Positions 8,484 through 16,827 of a stretch of 64,000 bases of DNA are shown here, in pieces. Source of the DNA: Geomobilimonas luticola (lineage in GTDB: Bacteria > Desulfobacterota > Desulfuromonadia > Geobacterales > Geobacteraceae); the NCBI RefSeq assembly GCF_018476905.1, contig NZ_JAHCVK010000005.1, forward strand, positions 124,001-188,000, in the 5' to 3' direction. Positions within the stretch are counted from its first letter, which is position 1; each line of letters begins with the position of its first letter. Below the pieces are notes generated by a model. That model was not told the DNA's origin and did no database searches. It was given only the letters and a program-made list of their open reading frames with translations. A program made the position numbers and the translations under genes.

Positions 8484-9833
8484 ATGTTCAATAACCTACG
8501 CAAATATCTCAGTTCTCTCCGCTTTACCATTCTGCTCATCAGCCTGCTCGCACTGATTTTTGCGATCGGCCTCTGGGTGCCGCAGAAGAGACTGCTGAAG
8601 GCTATTTACCTTGAGTGGCAACGAAATTCCCCTACACTCGTGGCGTTCCTCGATGCACTCGGGTTGACCACCATCTACACCTCTCCGATTACCATAACGT
8701 TGTGGCTGCTGTTTTTTCTCAATCTGTCGCTGGTGCTGTGGCAGCGGTGGCCCATCGTCAAAAACCGTATAACGATATCCGATGCGAAGATCGCCGATCC
8801 GGTGACTGCGGGAGGATACCCGTTCCGGAGATCGTACCCCCTGCCGGGCGACCTTGACGGAGACAGGGTTGTCGGGCTGCTCCGGAAAAACCGCTACACC
8901 GTGCTGGGCGACGCAGCCGGATTTTACGGCGTCAAGAACCGTCTGGCGCCAATCGCCTTCATGCTCTTTCATCTCAGTTTCTTTCTGGTCCTGCTTGGCG
9001 GGCTGATCAGCGTGTATACCGAGTTTGTCGGCTATGTCGATCTTGCCCAGGGAGAATCGTTCCAGGGGGAACTTAACCGCTACAATGCCTCGCCGCAGCC
9101 GAAACTGCCGAAAATCGGCTCTCCGCCCAGCGTTTCGTTCTCGGTAAAGAGCATAGTCCCGCGGGTTGTCCAGAACACGCCTACCGGCATCAGTGTGCTG
9201 CTGGTGGACGACCGCGGCACCACCCACGAGGTCGACATCAACAGGCCCTACTCGACGGGGCATTCGTCGTTCGTCTTCAATCACCTCGGCGTGGCACCGC
9301 TGCTTGTGCTGAAGGACGCCACCGGTAAGGAGATCCAGGGTTCCTATGTGAAGCTCGATGTCCTGAAGATGAAACCGGACCGGTTTGCCCTCGGCCCGTT
9401 TACCTACACGGCGACCTTTTACCCTGATTTTGTCATGGACGAAGGGAAGCGGGCCACCCGCTCCATGGAATTCAACAATCCGATGTTCTTCATTGCCGTG
9501 GAACGGGATGGGAAGAAGGTCGCCGAGGGACTTGTACCGAAAGGGGGAGTCCTGGAGTTTGCCGGCTACCGCCTTGAACTGCTGGATATGCCTTTCTGGG
9601 CTCGCTTCTACGTCGTCAAGCAGCGCGGACTCTCGATCTTGTATGCCGGCTTTGCCATTGCGACACTCGGCGTGATCTGGCGACTGCTCTTCTACCGGCG
9701 AGAGATCCTCGGCGCCGTGCGGGAACAGGATGGCGTACGCTGTCTGGTAGTGGCGGGACGTTCCGAGTACTACAAAAGCCTTGCGGAAGACGAGTTTGCC
9801 AAGCTGTTCGGCGACATTTCGGGGAAAGCCTGA
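8484..9833 (+). CDS. resB: Cytochrome c biogenesis protein ResB (second copy)
   Basis: The 449-residue protein starts with two membrane helices (LRFTILLISLLALIFAIGLW and ITITLWLLFFLNLSLVLW), then a third at about 155-178, a large periplasmic domain (about 180-390) and a last helix at about 398-417. This is standard ResB/Ccs1 architecture. The first helix motif SLRFTILL is characteristic of the family. The ATG at 8484 is preferred; an ATG at 8466 is also in frame, and neither has a strong ribosome-binding site. The open frame reaching back to 8256 overlaps ccsA and is not coding. It partners CcsA in transferring haem to apocytochromes. Confidence 0.88.
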   Translation: MFNNLRKYLSSLRFTILLISLLALIFAIGLWVPQKRLLKAIYLEWQRNSPTLVAFLDALGLTTIYTSPITITLWLLFFLNLSLVLWQRWPIVKNRITISDAKIADPVTAGGYPFRRSYPLPGDLDGDRVVGLLRKNRYTVLGDAAGFYGVKNRLAPIAFMLFHLSFFLVLLGGLISVYTEFVGYVDLAQGESFQGELNRYNASPQPKLPKIGSPPSVSFSVKSIVPRVVQNTPTGISVLLVDDRGTTHEVDINRPYSTGHSSFVFNHLGVAPLLVLKDATGKEIQGSYVKLDVLKMKPDRFALGPFTYTATFYPDFVMDEGKRATRSMEFNNPMFFIAVERDGKKVAEGLVPKGGVLEFAGYRLELLDMPFWARFYVVKQRGLSILYAGFAIATLGVIWRLLFYRREILGAVREQDGVRCLVVAGRSEYYKSLAEDEFAKLFGDISGKA

Positions 9834-9886
9834 GAGTTGCCGGTTTCATTCATTGATAGGCTGTCATACATGACATGGAGAAAGAA

Positions 9887-10975
9887 ATGAAACGTGTACT
9901 GATGCTCTCCCTTGCGCTGCTGGCGCTCTGCACCGCCTGCCAGCGGGAAGAAAAAAAGGTCGCCCTGGATAACTCGCTGCGCCTTCTGGTGAAGTTCAAC
10001 GGCAAATACGGCTACTGCGACCGCGGAGGGACGACAGTCATCCCTCCCCAGTTCGACTCGGCCTCCCTCTTTTCCGAGGGACTCGCTGCGGTCTATGTCG
10101 ACGGCAAGCACGGCTTCATCGATACCAACGGGACGATGGTCATCCCCCCCAGCTTCGATAAGGCATCACTGTTCCTGAATGGCAGGGCATCGGTACAGAA
10201 GGGGGATAAGTGGGGCTATATCGACCAGACCGGCAAGGCGGCCACCGATATCAAATATCTCTCGACTTTTGCCTTCACCGAAGGGTTGTCCGCAACGTTT
10301 GTAGCCGAGGGGAACGTCGCCAAAGCCGGCTACATCGATGACAGGGGCAAATTTGTCATCAAGCCCCAGTATGATGACGCCGCTCCGTTTTCCGAAGGTC
10401 TTGCCGCCGTAAAAATCGGCACCAAGCATGGCTATATCGACAAGACCGGGAAAATGGTGATTCCGGAGCAGTTCTTCCAGGCCGCCATGTTTCGTGATGG
10501 CCTCGCCATGGTCAAGATCAACGGCAAGTTCGGACTGGTGGGATTTATCGACCATGGCGGCAGCATGGTTATCCCCGCACAATACAGTGAAGCGACCAAT
10601 TTTAACGATGGGGTTGCTGCGGTAAAAATGAAAGATAAAGAGGCCTGGCAATTAATAGACAAAACCGGAAAACCGATAATCGACCAGGAATTTTCTTCCC
10701 CGACCGTATTCACCGAAGGACTGGCTCCGATAATGACAAAGGGGAAGGTCGGCTATATGGACAAGCAGGGCAAGATGGTGATCAAGCCCCAGTTCGATGC
10801 CGGTTCCATATTTGTCGGTGGAATCGCCCCGGTCAAGGTGGGTGAGAAGTGCGGCTACATCGACAAAAACGGAAAAATGGTGATAGAAGCGCGCTTCGAG
10901 TGGGACCAGCGCTCAATCGACCAGTACACGCACTATTACACCCATTTTGTCGCGGATGCACCCCAGGATAAATAG
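9887..10975 (+). CDS. WG-repeat lipoprotein
   Basis: The 362-residue product begins with a lipoprotein signal (LALCTAC, Cys18). The mature protein is about eight tandem WG-type repeats, each with a core such as KHGYIDKTGKMVIPEQF followed by an F-x-EGLA segment. WG repeats make beta-rich modules whose ligands are generally unknown. GGAG at 9877-9880 favours the ATG at 9887 over the in-frame one at 9875. It is followed 2 nt later by a membrane protein and then the ABC operon, so it may be a surface or periplasmic accessory of that system. Confidence 0.85.
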   Translation: MKRVLMLSLALLALCTACQREEKKVALDNSLRLLVKFNGKYGYCDRGGTTVIPPQFDSASLFSEGLAAVYVDGKHGFIDTNGTMVIPPSFDKASLFLNGRASVQKGDKWGYIDQTGKAATDIKYLSTFAFTEGLSATFVAEGNVAKAGYIDDRGKFVIKPQYDDAAPFSEGLAAVKIGTKHGYIDKTGKMVIPEQFFQAAMFRDGLAMVKINGKFGLVGFIDHGGSMVIPAQYSEATNFNDGVAAVKMKDKEAWQLIDKTGKPIIDQEFSSPTVFTEGLAPIMTKGKVGYMDKQGKMVIKPQFDAGSIFVGGIAPVKVGEKCGYIDKNGKMVIEARFEWDQRSIDQYTHYYTHFVADAPQDK

Positions 10976-10977
10976 CC

Positions 10978-11394
10978 ATGCAGATCAGCCCTGAACTCGG
11001 CGTAGCCATCATGATGAACAACTATTTCCACGACATGGCCACCGGCCTGTTGGTGGGGAGCGGCTTCGCCCTGCACGCGATCATCCGTATCCAGGCGTCC
11101 ATGAATACCCCCGAGGCGACGCTCTTCTTCCTGAAGACCAACCGCCAGATGGTCAAGCTGTTCAAGTTCGCTCTCTGGTGGGTGGTGCTGGGAGGGGTTC
11201 CCCGCACCATTTTCTACACCAGCTTCGAATGGGCCAACGCCGCCGACAAACTGCAGATTCCGGCCCTGGCGGTAAAGCATGTCATGATGTTCACCGCGGT
11301 GGTCTGGGGGATCATCGCCTGGCGGCGGATGCAAAAAAAGGTTGAGCTGCTGAAGGCATCGCTGCCGCCGGAAATGCGGGCAAAAATTGCGTAG
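10978..11394 (+). CDS. Small four-helix membrane protein with conserved-looking histidines, unknown function
   Basis: This 138-residue protein has about three to four hydrophobic helices. Histidines lie within or at the edge of helices at H18 (YFHDMATG), H33 (ALHAIIR) and H101 (VKHVMMF), the sort of placement seen in b-haem or copper-binding CopD-like membrane proteins. I cannot name the family. It starts 2 nt after the WG-repeat gene stop and ends about 50 nt before the first permease, so it probably belongs to the ABC operon. If the histidines bind haem, it could be the redox entry to that system. Confidence 0.65.
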   Translation: MQISPELGVAIMMNNYFHDMATGLLVGSGFALHAIIRIQASMNTPEATLFFLKTNRQMVKLFKFALWWVVLGGVPRTIFYTSFEWANAADKLQIPALAVKHVMMFTAVVWGIIAWRRMQKKVELLKASLPPEMRAKIA

Positions 11395-11444
11395 CACCTG
11401 ATCTTCATCCCACGGAGATGGCTTAGCGTAGGAGAAAACCCTCA

Positions 11445-12674
11445 GTGCTCTTCCGTATCCTCAAAAATTCCTTCCTCAAACGTCCCAAAGCGGTGTTCCT
11501 GGTTTTTCTCTCCATTGCCATGGGGGCTGCCGTGGCCACCGCTTTCCTCGGTATTGCCGGGGAGGTCTCCCACAAGATGGCCCTGGAGCTGCGCAGCTAT
11601 GGCGCCAACATCCTTCTGGAACCGTCCGCTGTCGAGGGGGGCGGTTTTTTGCGCGAGGAAGACCTGCCGAACATCAAGACGGTCTTCTGGAAATACAATA
11701 TCACCGGGTTTACCCCCTACCTGTTTGGCGTCGCCGAATTTTCGGCAGGAGGGAAAAAGGAGCGAGGGGTCGTTTCCGGGACATGGTTCTCCAAGCAGCT
11801 GGACGTGCCGGGGGAGGACCCTTCCGTTCAGGGGATAAAGGGGATCGCACCCTGGTGGGAGGTGCAAGGGCGATGGCCGGAAGATGCTGCTGAAGCCATG
11901 ATCGGGGCTGCACTGGCCAAACGCCTGCACGTCGTTCCCGGCGGTGAGGTGACGACGACGGTGCGGGGGCGCGCCCAGCAGTTCAGGATTGTGGGTGTCG
12001 TCACGACCGGTGGCTATGAGGAGGAGCAGTTGTTCGCTCCCCTGGTTACGGTCCAGTCGCTTTTGCAGCAGCAGGGCAAGGTCTCGCGGGTTCTGGTGAG
12101 CGCCCTGACGGTGCCGATGGACGATTTCGGCAAGAAAGATCCGGCCACCATGTCGAAGGATGAATACGAGAAGTGGTACTGTACGGCGTACGTGACCTCC
12201 GTGGCCAAGAATGTGGAAGAGGTCATGGCAGGCAGCCGTGCCAAGCCGATCTGGCAGATTGCCAGCGCCGAGGGTGCTCTTCTTAAGAAGCTGAACAGCG
12301 TGATGCTCCTCCTCACCGTGCTGGCGCTGGGAGCTTCGGCCACGGCGGTATCCACCAGCCTTATGGCCTCCATGGCGGAGCGGAGCCCCGAAATTGCCCT
12401 GATGAAGGCGGTCGGTGCCGACCGGTTCCAGATCAGCGCCATTTTTGTCGGGGAGACCCTGATCATTTCAGTGGCAGGCGGAGTGGTCGGCTATCTGCTC
12501 GGTGACCAGCTTGCCGAGATCATCAGCCGAACGGTATTCAACTCCACGATATCGTCACCCCTCTGGCTATTCCCCACTGCCATCATCTCGGCCTTTGCCG
12601 TCGCCATAGCCGGCAGTGTCGCGCCCCTTCGCCGGGCGCTCCTGATCGAGCCGGTACGGGTTCTGAAAGGATAA
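11445..12674 (+). CDS. FtsX/MacB-family ABC transporter permease 1
   Basis: The 409-residue permease has one N-terminal helix (KAVFLVFLSIAMGAAVATAF), a periplasmic domain of about 220 residues, and three C-terminal helices around 287-310, 335-360 and 375-400, the MacB/FtsX type VII fold. ERSPEIALMKAVGA before the third helix is the typical coupling region. A GTG start lies 10 nt after AGGAG. Proteins of this type power movement of periplasmic substrates rather than transport across the inner membrane. It corresponds to Cj1661 in the Campylobacter locus by order and length. Confidence 0.87.
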   Translation: MLFRILKNSFLKRPKAVFLVFLSIAMGAAVATAFLGIAGEVSHKMALELRSYGANILLEPSAVEGGGFLREEDLPNIKTVFWKYNITGFTPYLFGVAEFSAGGKKERGVVSGTWFSKQLDVPGEDPSVQGIKGIAPWWEVQGRWPEDAAEAMIGAALAKRLHVVPGGEVTTTVRGRAQQFRIVGVVTTGGYEEEQLFAPLVTVQSLLQQQGKVSRVLVSALTVPMDDFGKKDPATMSKDEYEKWYCTAYVTSVAKNVEEVMAGSRAKPIWQIASAEGALLKKLNSVMLLLTVLALGASATAVSTSLMASMAERSPEIALMKAVGADRFQISAIFVGETLIISVAGGVVGYLLGDQLAEIISRTVFNSTISSPLWLFPTAIISAFAVAIAGSVAPLRRALLIEPVRVLKG

Positions 12675-12675
12675 C

Positions 12676-13836
12676 ATGCAGAGGCGTCGCTGGCTGCTCC
12701 AACTCGTTTTTCGGGCACTTGCCCATCGCAAGGGGCGTACCGCGCTTCTGCTGGCGGTGCTGGCCATGGCGTCGAGCCTGGCCACGGCCCTTGGCATTGT
12801 TTCGTATTCCATGGAGAAACGGGTGGCGGAAGAGGTCCGCAAATACGGGGCGAACCTGATCGTCACTCCCGAGTCGGCCCGTCTTGACGTGGGGAGCGGG
12901 GGGCTCAATTTCGGCGTTGTCAGCGAACCCGCCTACCTGCAGCAGCGTCAGATGGAGGACGCCCTCGCGAAAAGCGGCCTGAAGGCGGAGCGCTCCTTCC
13001 ATCTGCGAGGCGTCCTGCACGGGAAAGATGCCGATCTCATGGTGGAGGGGGTGAACTTTGCCGACATTCGCCGTCTTTTCCCCTGGTGGCAGCTGAAGGG
13101 CGCCTGGCCGGCGGCCGGGGAGATGGTGGTCGGTAGTGATCTGGCAACCCGCCTGAAGCTCAAAACGGGAGATGTGATGGAACTTGCCGGGAAGGCTCAG
13201 ACCGTGAAGCTGCGCATCGCGGGCATTGTTTCTTCCGGCGGCGAAGAGGACGGCCTGCTGTTCATGGCGTTGCCCGAACTCCAGCAGGCACTCGGCCTGG
13301 ACGGCCAACTCACGCTGGTTCGACTCATGGTGACCGCCGGCGACGACCGTCTCAAAAAGAGCGCAGCCGCCCTGCAGCAGCTGCTGCCGTCGGCAAAGGT
13401 CAACGAGGTGCGCCAGACCGCCCGGACTTCCGAGGGGCTGCTCGCCAAGGTAAAACTGCTGATGTTCATGGTGACGGCGGTGGTGCTGGTCTCTGCCGGA
13501 AGCAGCGTGGCAGGTACCATGAGTACGACGGTGCTGGAGAGGGGCAAGGAAATAGGTCTCATGAAAGCGATGGGGGGGACCCGCTGGGAGGTCATGCTGC
13601 TCTTTTGCGGGGAGGCTGCGATGCTGGGCATTCTGGGGGGGGGCGCGGGCTACCTGTTCGGCAGCGCCATCGCCCAATTCATTACCCGGACCGTCTTCTC
13701 TGCCTCAGCCGAGTTTCTCCCCCTGTTTGCCGGCGTATCTCTGGGAGTGAGCCTCTTTCTGGCTCTGCTCGGGAGCGTCGGGCCGATGATAGCGGTGTTC
13801 AGGCTCGATCCGGTCAGGAGTCTGCGCGGAGAGTAG
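12676..13836 (+). CDS. FtsX/MacB-family ABC transporter permease 2
   Basis: This 386-residue permease is a paralogue of the preceding one, beginning 1 nt after its stop. The fold is the same: first helix at about 15-37 (TALLLAVLAMASSLATALGI), periplasmic domain, then three C-terminal helices. ERGKEIGLMKAMGGTRWEV is its coupling-helix region and VRSLRGE its C-terminal signature. The two permeases probably form a heterodimer served by the ATPase at 16153. Confidence 0.87.
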   Translation: MQRRRWLLQLVFRALAHRKGRTALLLAVLAMASSLATALGIVSYSMEKRVAEEVRKYGANLIVTPESARLDVGSGGLNFGVVSEPAYLQQRQMEDALAKSGLKAERSFHLRGVLHGKDADLMVEGVNFADIRRLFPWWQLKGAWPAAGEMVVGSDLATRLKLKTGDVMELAGKAQTVKLRIAGIVSSGGEEDGLLFMALPELQQALGLDGQLTLVRLMVTAGDDRLKKSAAALQQLLPSAKVNEVRQTARTSEGLLAKVKLLMFMVTAVVLVSAGSSVAGTMSTTVLERGKEIGLMKAMGGTRWEVMLLFCGEAAMLGILGGGAGYLFGSAIAQFITRTVFSASAEFLPLFAGVSLGVSLFLALLGSVGPMIAVFRLDPVRSLRGE

Positions 13837-13876
13837 GTGGTCCGCCTTCAAGCATAGCACGGGAGTCGATAAGCAG

Positions 13877-14299
13877 ATGACCGAAAGCAGACGGAAATAC
13901 TTTGCAGTGCCCCTGCTCCTCGCCGTCACCGGCGGGCTTCTTGTCGCCATTCCCCGGTGGCTTTTCCCCACCTGCGGTTTTGCTCACCAGTCGATGGCGG
14001 GTGCGATGATGCGCTGCGACACCACCGGCAGCATCACGCTGTTTCTCGGCGTGGCGACCCTGGTTGCCGCCCTGGCTCTGTATCTGCTTTCTTCCGGCCC
14101 TGCCAGGAGCGGAGTGCTGTTTGCCGCCGTTGCGGCTGGATGCGTGCTCTTTCCCCTGTATCTCGTCTGGCCGGGCGTCTGCATGGCGGCCACCATGCCG
14201 TGCCGCATGGGCACCCTCCCGGCGGTCCTGCTGACTGGAGGGGTGCAGGTGCTGGTGGCGGTTACCTCACTGGTAAGATCAAGGAGCAGAAGAGCGTGA
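13877..14299 (+). CDS. DUF4418-family membrane protein
   Basis: The 140-residue protein has four predicted membrane helices and the paired-cysteine pattern of DUF4418: PTCGF near residue 35, MMRCDTT near 50, then GVCMAATMPCRMGT near 105-115. The family is often found beside MacB-like ABC systems, but its function is unknown. The cysteines on the periplasmic side could bind metal or act as a redox pair. It ends in a GTGA overlap with the next permease, so the two are translationally coupled. Confidence 0.78.
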   Translation: MTESRRKYFAVPLLLAVTGGLLVAIPRWLFPTCGFAHQSMAGAMMRCDTTGSITLFLGVATLVAALALYLLSSGPARSGVLFAAVAAGCVLFPLYLVWPGVCMAATMPCRMGTLPAVLLTGGVQVLVAVTSLVRSRSRRA

Positions 14300-15501
14300 G
14301 CGAACGGTTCGGCCTTGCCGGCCTGGCAGTGCGCATGACCGTCAGGGCTCCCCTGAAGCTCTTCTCCATGGGGTTCCTGCTGGCTCTGGTTTCCTTTCTC
14401 CTGGCCGGTGTCGTGCTGGTGCGAAGCGGTGTCGAGGAAGCGACCGCACGGGGGGCGAAACGCCTGGGGGCAGATCTGATGGTGGTGCCGCAGGGTGCGG
14501 AGGTTCCCCTTGGTGCGGGGCTTTTCGGCGGGGTCCCGGTACGGTTTTCCCTTCCTGAAGGGATTGACCGGCGTATTGCCGTCATGCCGGGAGTGCTGGT
14601 TGCCGCACCGCAATATTTCCTCTCGTCGGCGCCGGCTTCCTGCTGTGAAACAGGGAATCTCCTCCTGGTCGGCTTCGATCCGTCCCGCGACGTTACCGTC
14701 CTCCCCTGGCTGAGTCCGCATGTCCGGTTAAAGATGGAAACGGGGTCGATTCTGGTCGGCGGTTCGGTCATGAAGGGGACGGGCGCGGCCTTGCGCTTCT
14801 ACAACCATCCCTTCACCGTTGCTGCCCGCCTGGAAAAGACCGGCATGGGCTATTTCGATAATGCCGTTTTTATCCCGCTGGATGGCGTGTCGGCCATGGA
14901 ACGCTCTTCCGGGAGCGCCGGCGGGGTTTCGCTCCGGGTGCCATGGGGACGTCCTTCGATTCTGCTGGTCCGGCTCGCCCCCTCGATCGTTCCGCGGGAT
15001 ATGGCTTCCCTGCTGGAGCGCCGGTATCCCGGCATCAAGGTGCTGACGATCCCCGGGCTTTTCCGGGAGAATCGACTGAGGATGGAAAAGCTCGCCCGGG
15101 GGCAGCTGCCGCTTGCCGCCGCGGCCTGGCTCTTCGCCGTGCTTGGCGGTGGTGCACTTCAGTTTCTCTACTGGCGTGAGCGCCGGTCGAGCCTGGGGCT
15201 GCTCCAGGCCTTCGGCTGCGGCAAGGGGGTGCTTATGCTCCTGTTCGGCGCTGAAGCGTTCGTTCTTTCCCTTGCCGGGATGGTGGCGGGGAGTGCCGGC
15301 GCGTTTTTCGTGCTGCGGCTCTTCGCTTCCTATTTTGCCGTGACCGCCGGCATGCCGCTCCTGCTCGGCGGACTCGACCTGTCCCTTTCGGGGCTCCCCT
15401 GGCTCTGGCTGGTTTTCGCGGGAACCATGGCGGTGGAGGCGGTCATCATCATGTTTCTCATGCTGCGCCGCGAGCCGGCTGACCTGCTGCGGGGCGCCTG
15501 A
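14296..15501 (+). CDS. FtsX-family ABC transporter permease 3
   Basis: The 401-residue permease differs from the first two but keeps the FtsX layout: first helix at about 19-40 (FSMGFLLALVSFLLAGVVLV), periplasmic domain, and three C-terminal helices. The start is a GTG behind AAGGAG (14281-14286), overlapping the DUF4418 stop by four bases. The periplasmic part contains an unusual double Cys (ASCCETGNLLLVG). The long frame back to 13957 runs inside the DUF4418 gene and is rejected. Its own ATPase is probably the one at 15501. Confidence 0.85.
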   Translation: MSERFGLAGLAVRMTVRAPLKLFSMGFLLALVSFLLAGVVLVRSGVEEATARGAKRLGADLMVVPQGAEVPLGAGLFGGVPVRFSLPEGIDRRIAVMPGVLVAAPQYFLSSAPASCCETGNLLLVGFDPSRDVTVLPWLSPHVRLKMETGSILVGGSVMKGTGAALRFYNHPFTVAARLEKTGMGYFDNAVFIPLDGVSAMERSSGSAGGVSLRVPWGRPSILLVRLAPSIVPRDMASLLERRYPGIKVLTIPGLFRENRLRMEKLARGQLPLAAAAWLFAVLGGGALQFLYWRERRSSLGLLQAFGCGKGVLMLLFGAEAFVLSLAGMVAGSAGAFFVLRLFASYFAVTAGMPLLLGGLDLSLSGLPWLWLVFAGTMAVEAVIIMFLMLRREPADLLRGA

Positions 15502-16172
15502 TGCGAGTGGAACTGCAGCAAATCCGCAAATCCTACCCGTTGCCGGGGGGCGACGGGACCGTTGCGGCCCTGGACGGCGTCGACCTGGTTATCGAGAGCG
15601 GTACGCTCTGCATTCTCAAGGGGCCATCGGGGAGCGGCAAGACGACCCTCCTGAGCGTGATCAGCGGGCTTTCCCGGCCCACGTCGGGGAGTGTCCTCCT
15701 GGATGGCACGGTGGTGCGCAACCCTCTTGACCGGCAGCGGGGAATGGTCGCCCATGGTTTCCAGGAAGCGGTCTTCATCCCCGAGTTGACGGTAGTGGAG
15801 AACCTTCTCCTGCCGGCTCTCCGCTGCGGGGACCGCCTTGCTGTCGACCGGGGCGAGCGGCTCCTCGAAGCATTCGGGCTCGGGGAGATGTTCGATGTGC
15901 CTCCCGCAGCCCTGTCCGGGGGAGAAAAAAGGCGCCTGAACCTGGCGAGGTCGCTCTTCCTCCCCCCCCGCCTGCTGCTCATCGACGAGCCGGCAGCGTA
16001 CCTGGACGATGGGTGGCAGGTGAAAGCGATGGAAATGATTATCCGGGAAGTCCGCGATGCGCGGGCCACCCTGGTGATGGCGACCCACACCCCTCTGCCG
16101 GGGGATGAGGGGTTTCGACATATCCTGATGCACAAAGGAAAGGTCATTGACGATGGCACCAGCGATTATTGA
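15501..16172 (+). CDS. ABC transporter ATP-binding protein A
   Basis: The 223-residue nucleotide-binding domain shows Walker A GPSGSGKTTLL (about 41-51), Q-loop in HGFQEAVF, signature LSGGEKRRLNLARSL, Walker B LLLIDEP and the H-loop histidine in MATHTP. The signature is followed by EKRR instead of the common EQQR, and the D-loop region (PAAYLDD) is off-consensus, but no catalytic residue is missing. ATG overlaps the previous stop (TGATG at 15499). It likely pairs with permease 3. Confidence 0.9.
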   Translation: MRVELQQIRKSYPLPGGDGTVAALDGVDLVIESGTLCILKGPSGSGKTTLLSVISGLSRPTSGSVLLDGTVVRNPLDRQRGMVAHGFQEAVFIPELTVVENLLLPALRCGDRLAVDRGERLLEAFGLGEMFDVPPAALSGGEKRRLNLARSLFLPPRLLLIDEPAAYLDDGWQVKAMEMIIREVRDARATLVMATHTPLPGDEGFRHILMHKGKVIDDGTSDY

Positions 16173-16827
16173 AACGGGGGGACTCTCCAAAAGCTATGGA
16201 GACATCTGTGCCCTGAAGCCGCTTGACCTGCAGGTTCCAGAGGGTGAATGGCTCTCCGTCATGGGACATTCCGGTTCCGGTAAAAGTACCCTCATGAACC
16301 TGGTGGGGGGGCTCGATCGGCCGAGTGCCGGTTCCTTGAGGGTTGGCGGGGAAGATCTGCTGATGCTGTCCGAAGACGGTCTGGCCAGGTTCCGCAGGGA
16401 ATTCGTCGGCATAATATTTCAGCAGCACCATCTGGTTCCCTACCTGACGGCGGTCGAAAATGTCATGCTGGCGCAGTACTTTCACAGCGTGCCCGATGAG
16501 GCCGAGGCCAGATCGGCCCTGGAGCGGGTCGGCCTGGGCCATCGCCTGAAGAACCGGCCGGGTGAGCTGTCGGGGGGGGAGCAGCAGCGGGTCTGCATCG
16601 CCCGGGCAATCATCAACAGTCCGAAGCTGCTGCTGGGGGACGAGCCGACCGGCAACCTGGACCACAAGAGCACGGTGATGGTAATGGAGCTGCTCAGGGA
16701 ACTGCGGGCAGAGGAGCGTTTCACCGTCATCATGGTGACGCACAACCAGGAAGTAGCCACCTGGGGAGACCGGACAATCTACCTCGATGACGGGGTGCTG
16801 GTGCGGGAAGAGCGGACGAGGTCCTGA
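16153..16827 (+). CDS. ABC transporter ATP-binding protein B (MacB/LolD type)
   Basis: The 224-residue ATPase has all LolD/MacB hallmarks: Walker [24 protein letters not shown]-loop, [15 protein letters not shown] signature, DEPTGNLD Walker B/D-loop and VTHNQE H-loop. The ATG at 16153 lies 10 nt after GGAAAGG; a TTG at 16147 is an alternative. The gene overlaps the end of ATPase A by 20 nt. It would energise permeases 1 and 2. Confidence 0.92.
   Translation: MAPAIIETGGLSKSYGDICALKPLDLQVPEGEWLSVMGHSGSGKSTLMNLVGGLDRPSAGSLRVGGEDLLMLSEDGLARFRREFVGIIFQQHHLVPYLTAVENVMLAQYFHSVPDEAEARSALERVGLGHRLKNRPGELSGGEQQRVCIARAIINSPKLLLGDEPTGNLDHKSTVMVMELLRELRAEERFTVIMVTHNQEVATWGDRTIYLDDGVLVREERTRS

Noticed and set aside
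12583-13677. Minus-strand 364-codon frame opposite permease 2
   Set aside because: The plus strand encodes a clear FtsX permease with overlapping operon partners; the antisense product is rich in Gln, His and Arg without any domain.
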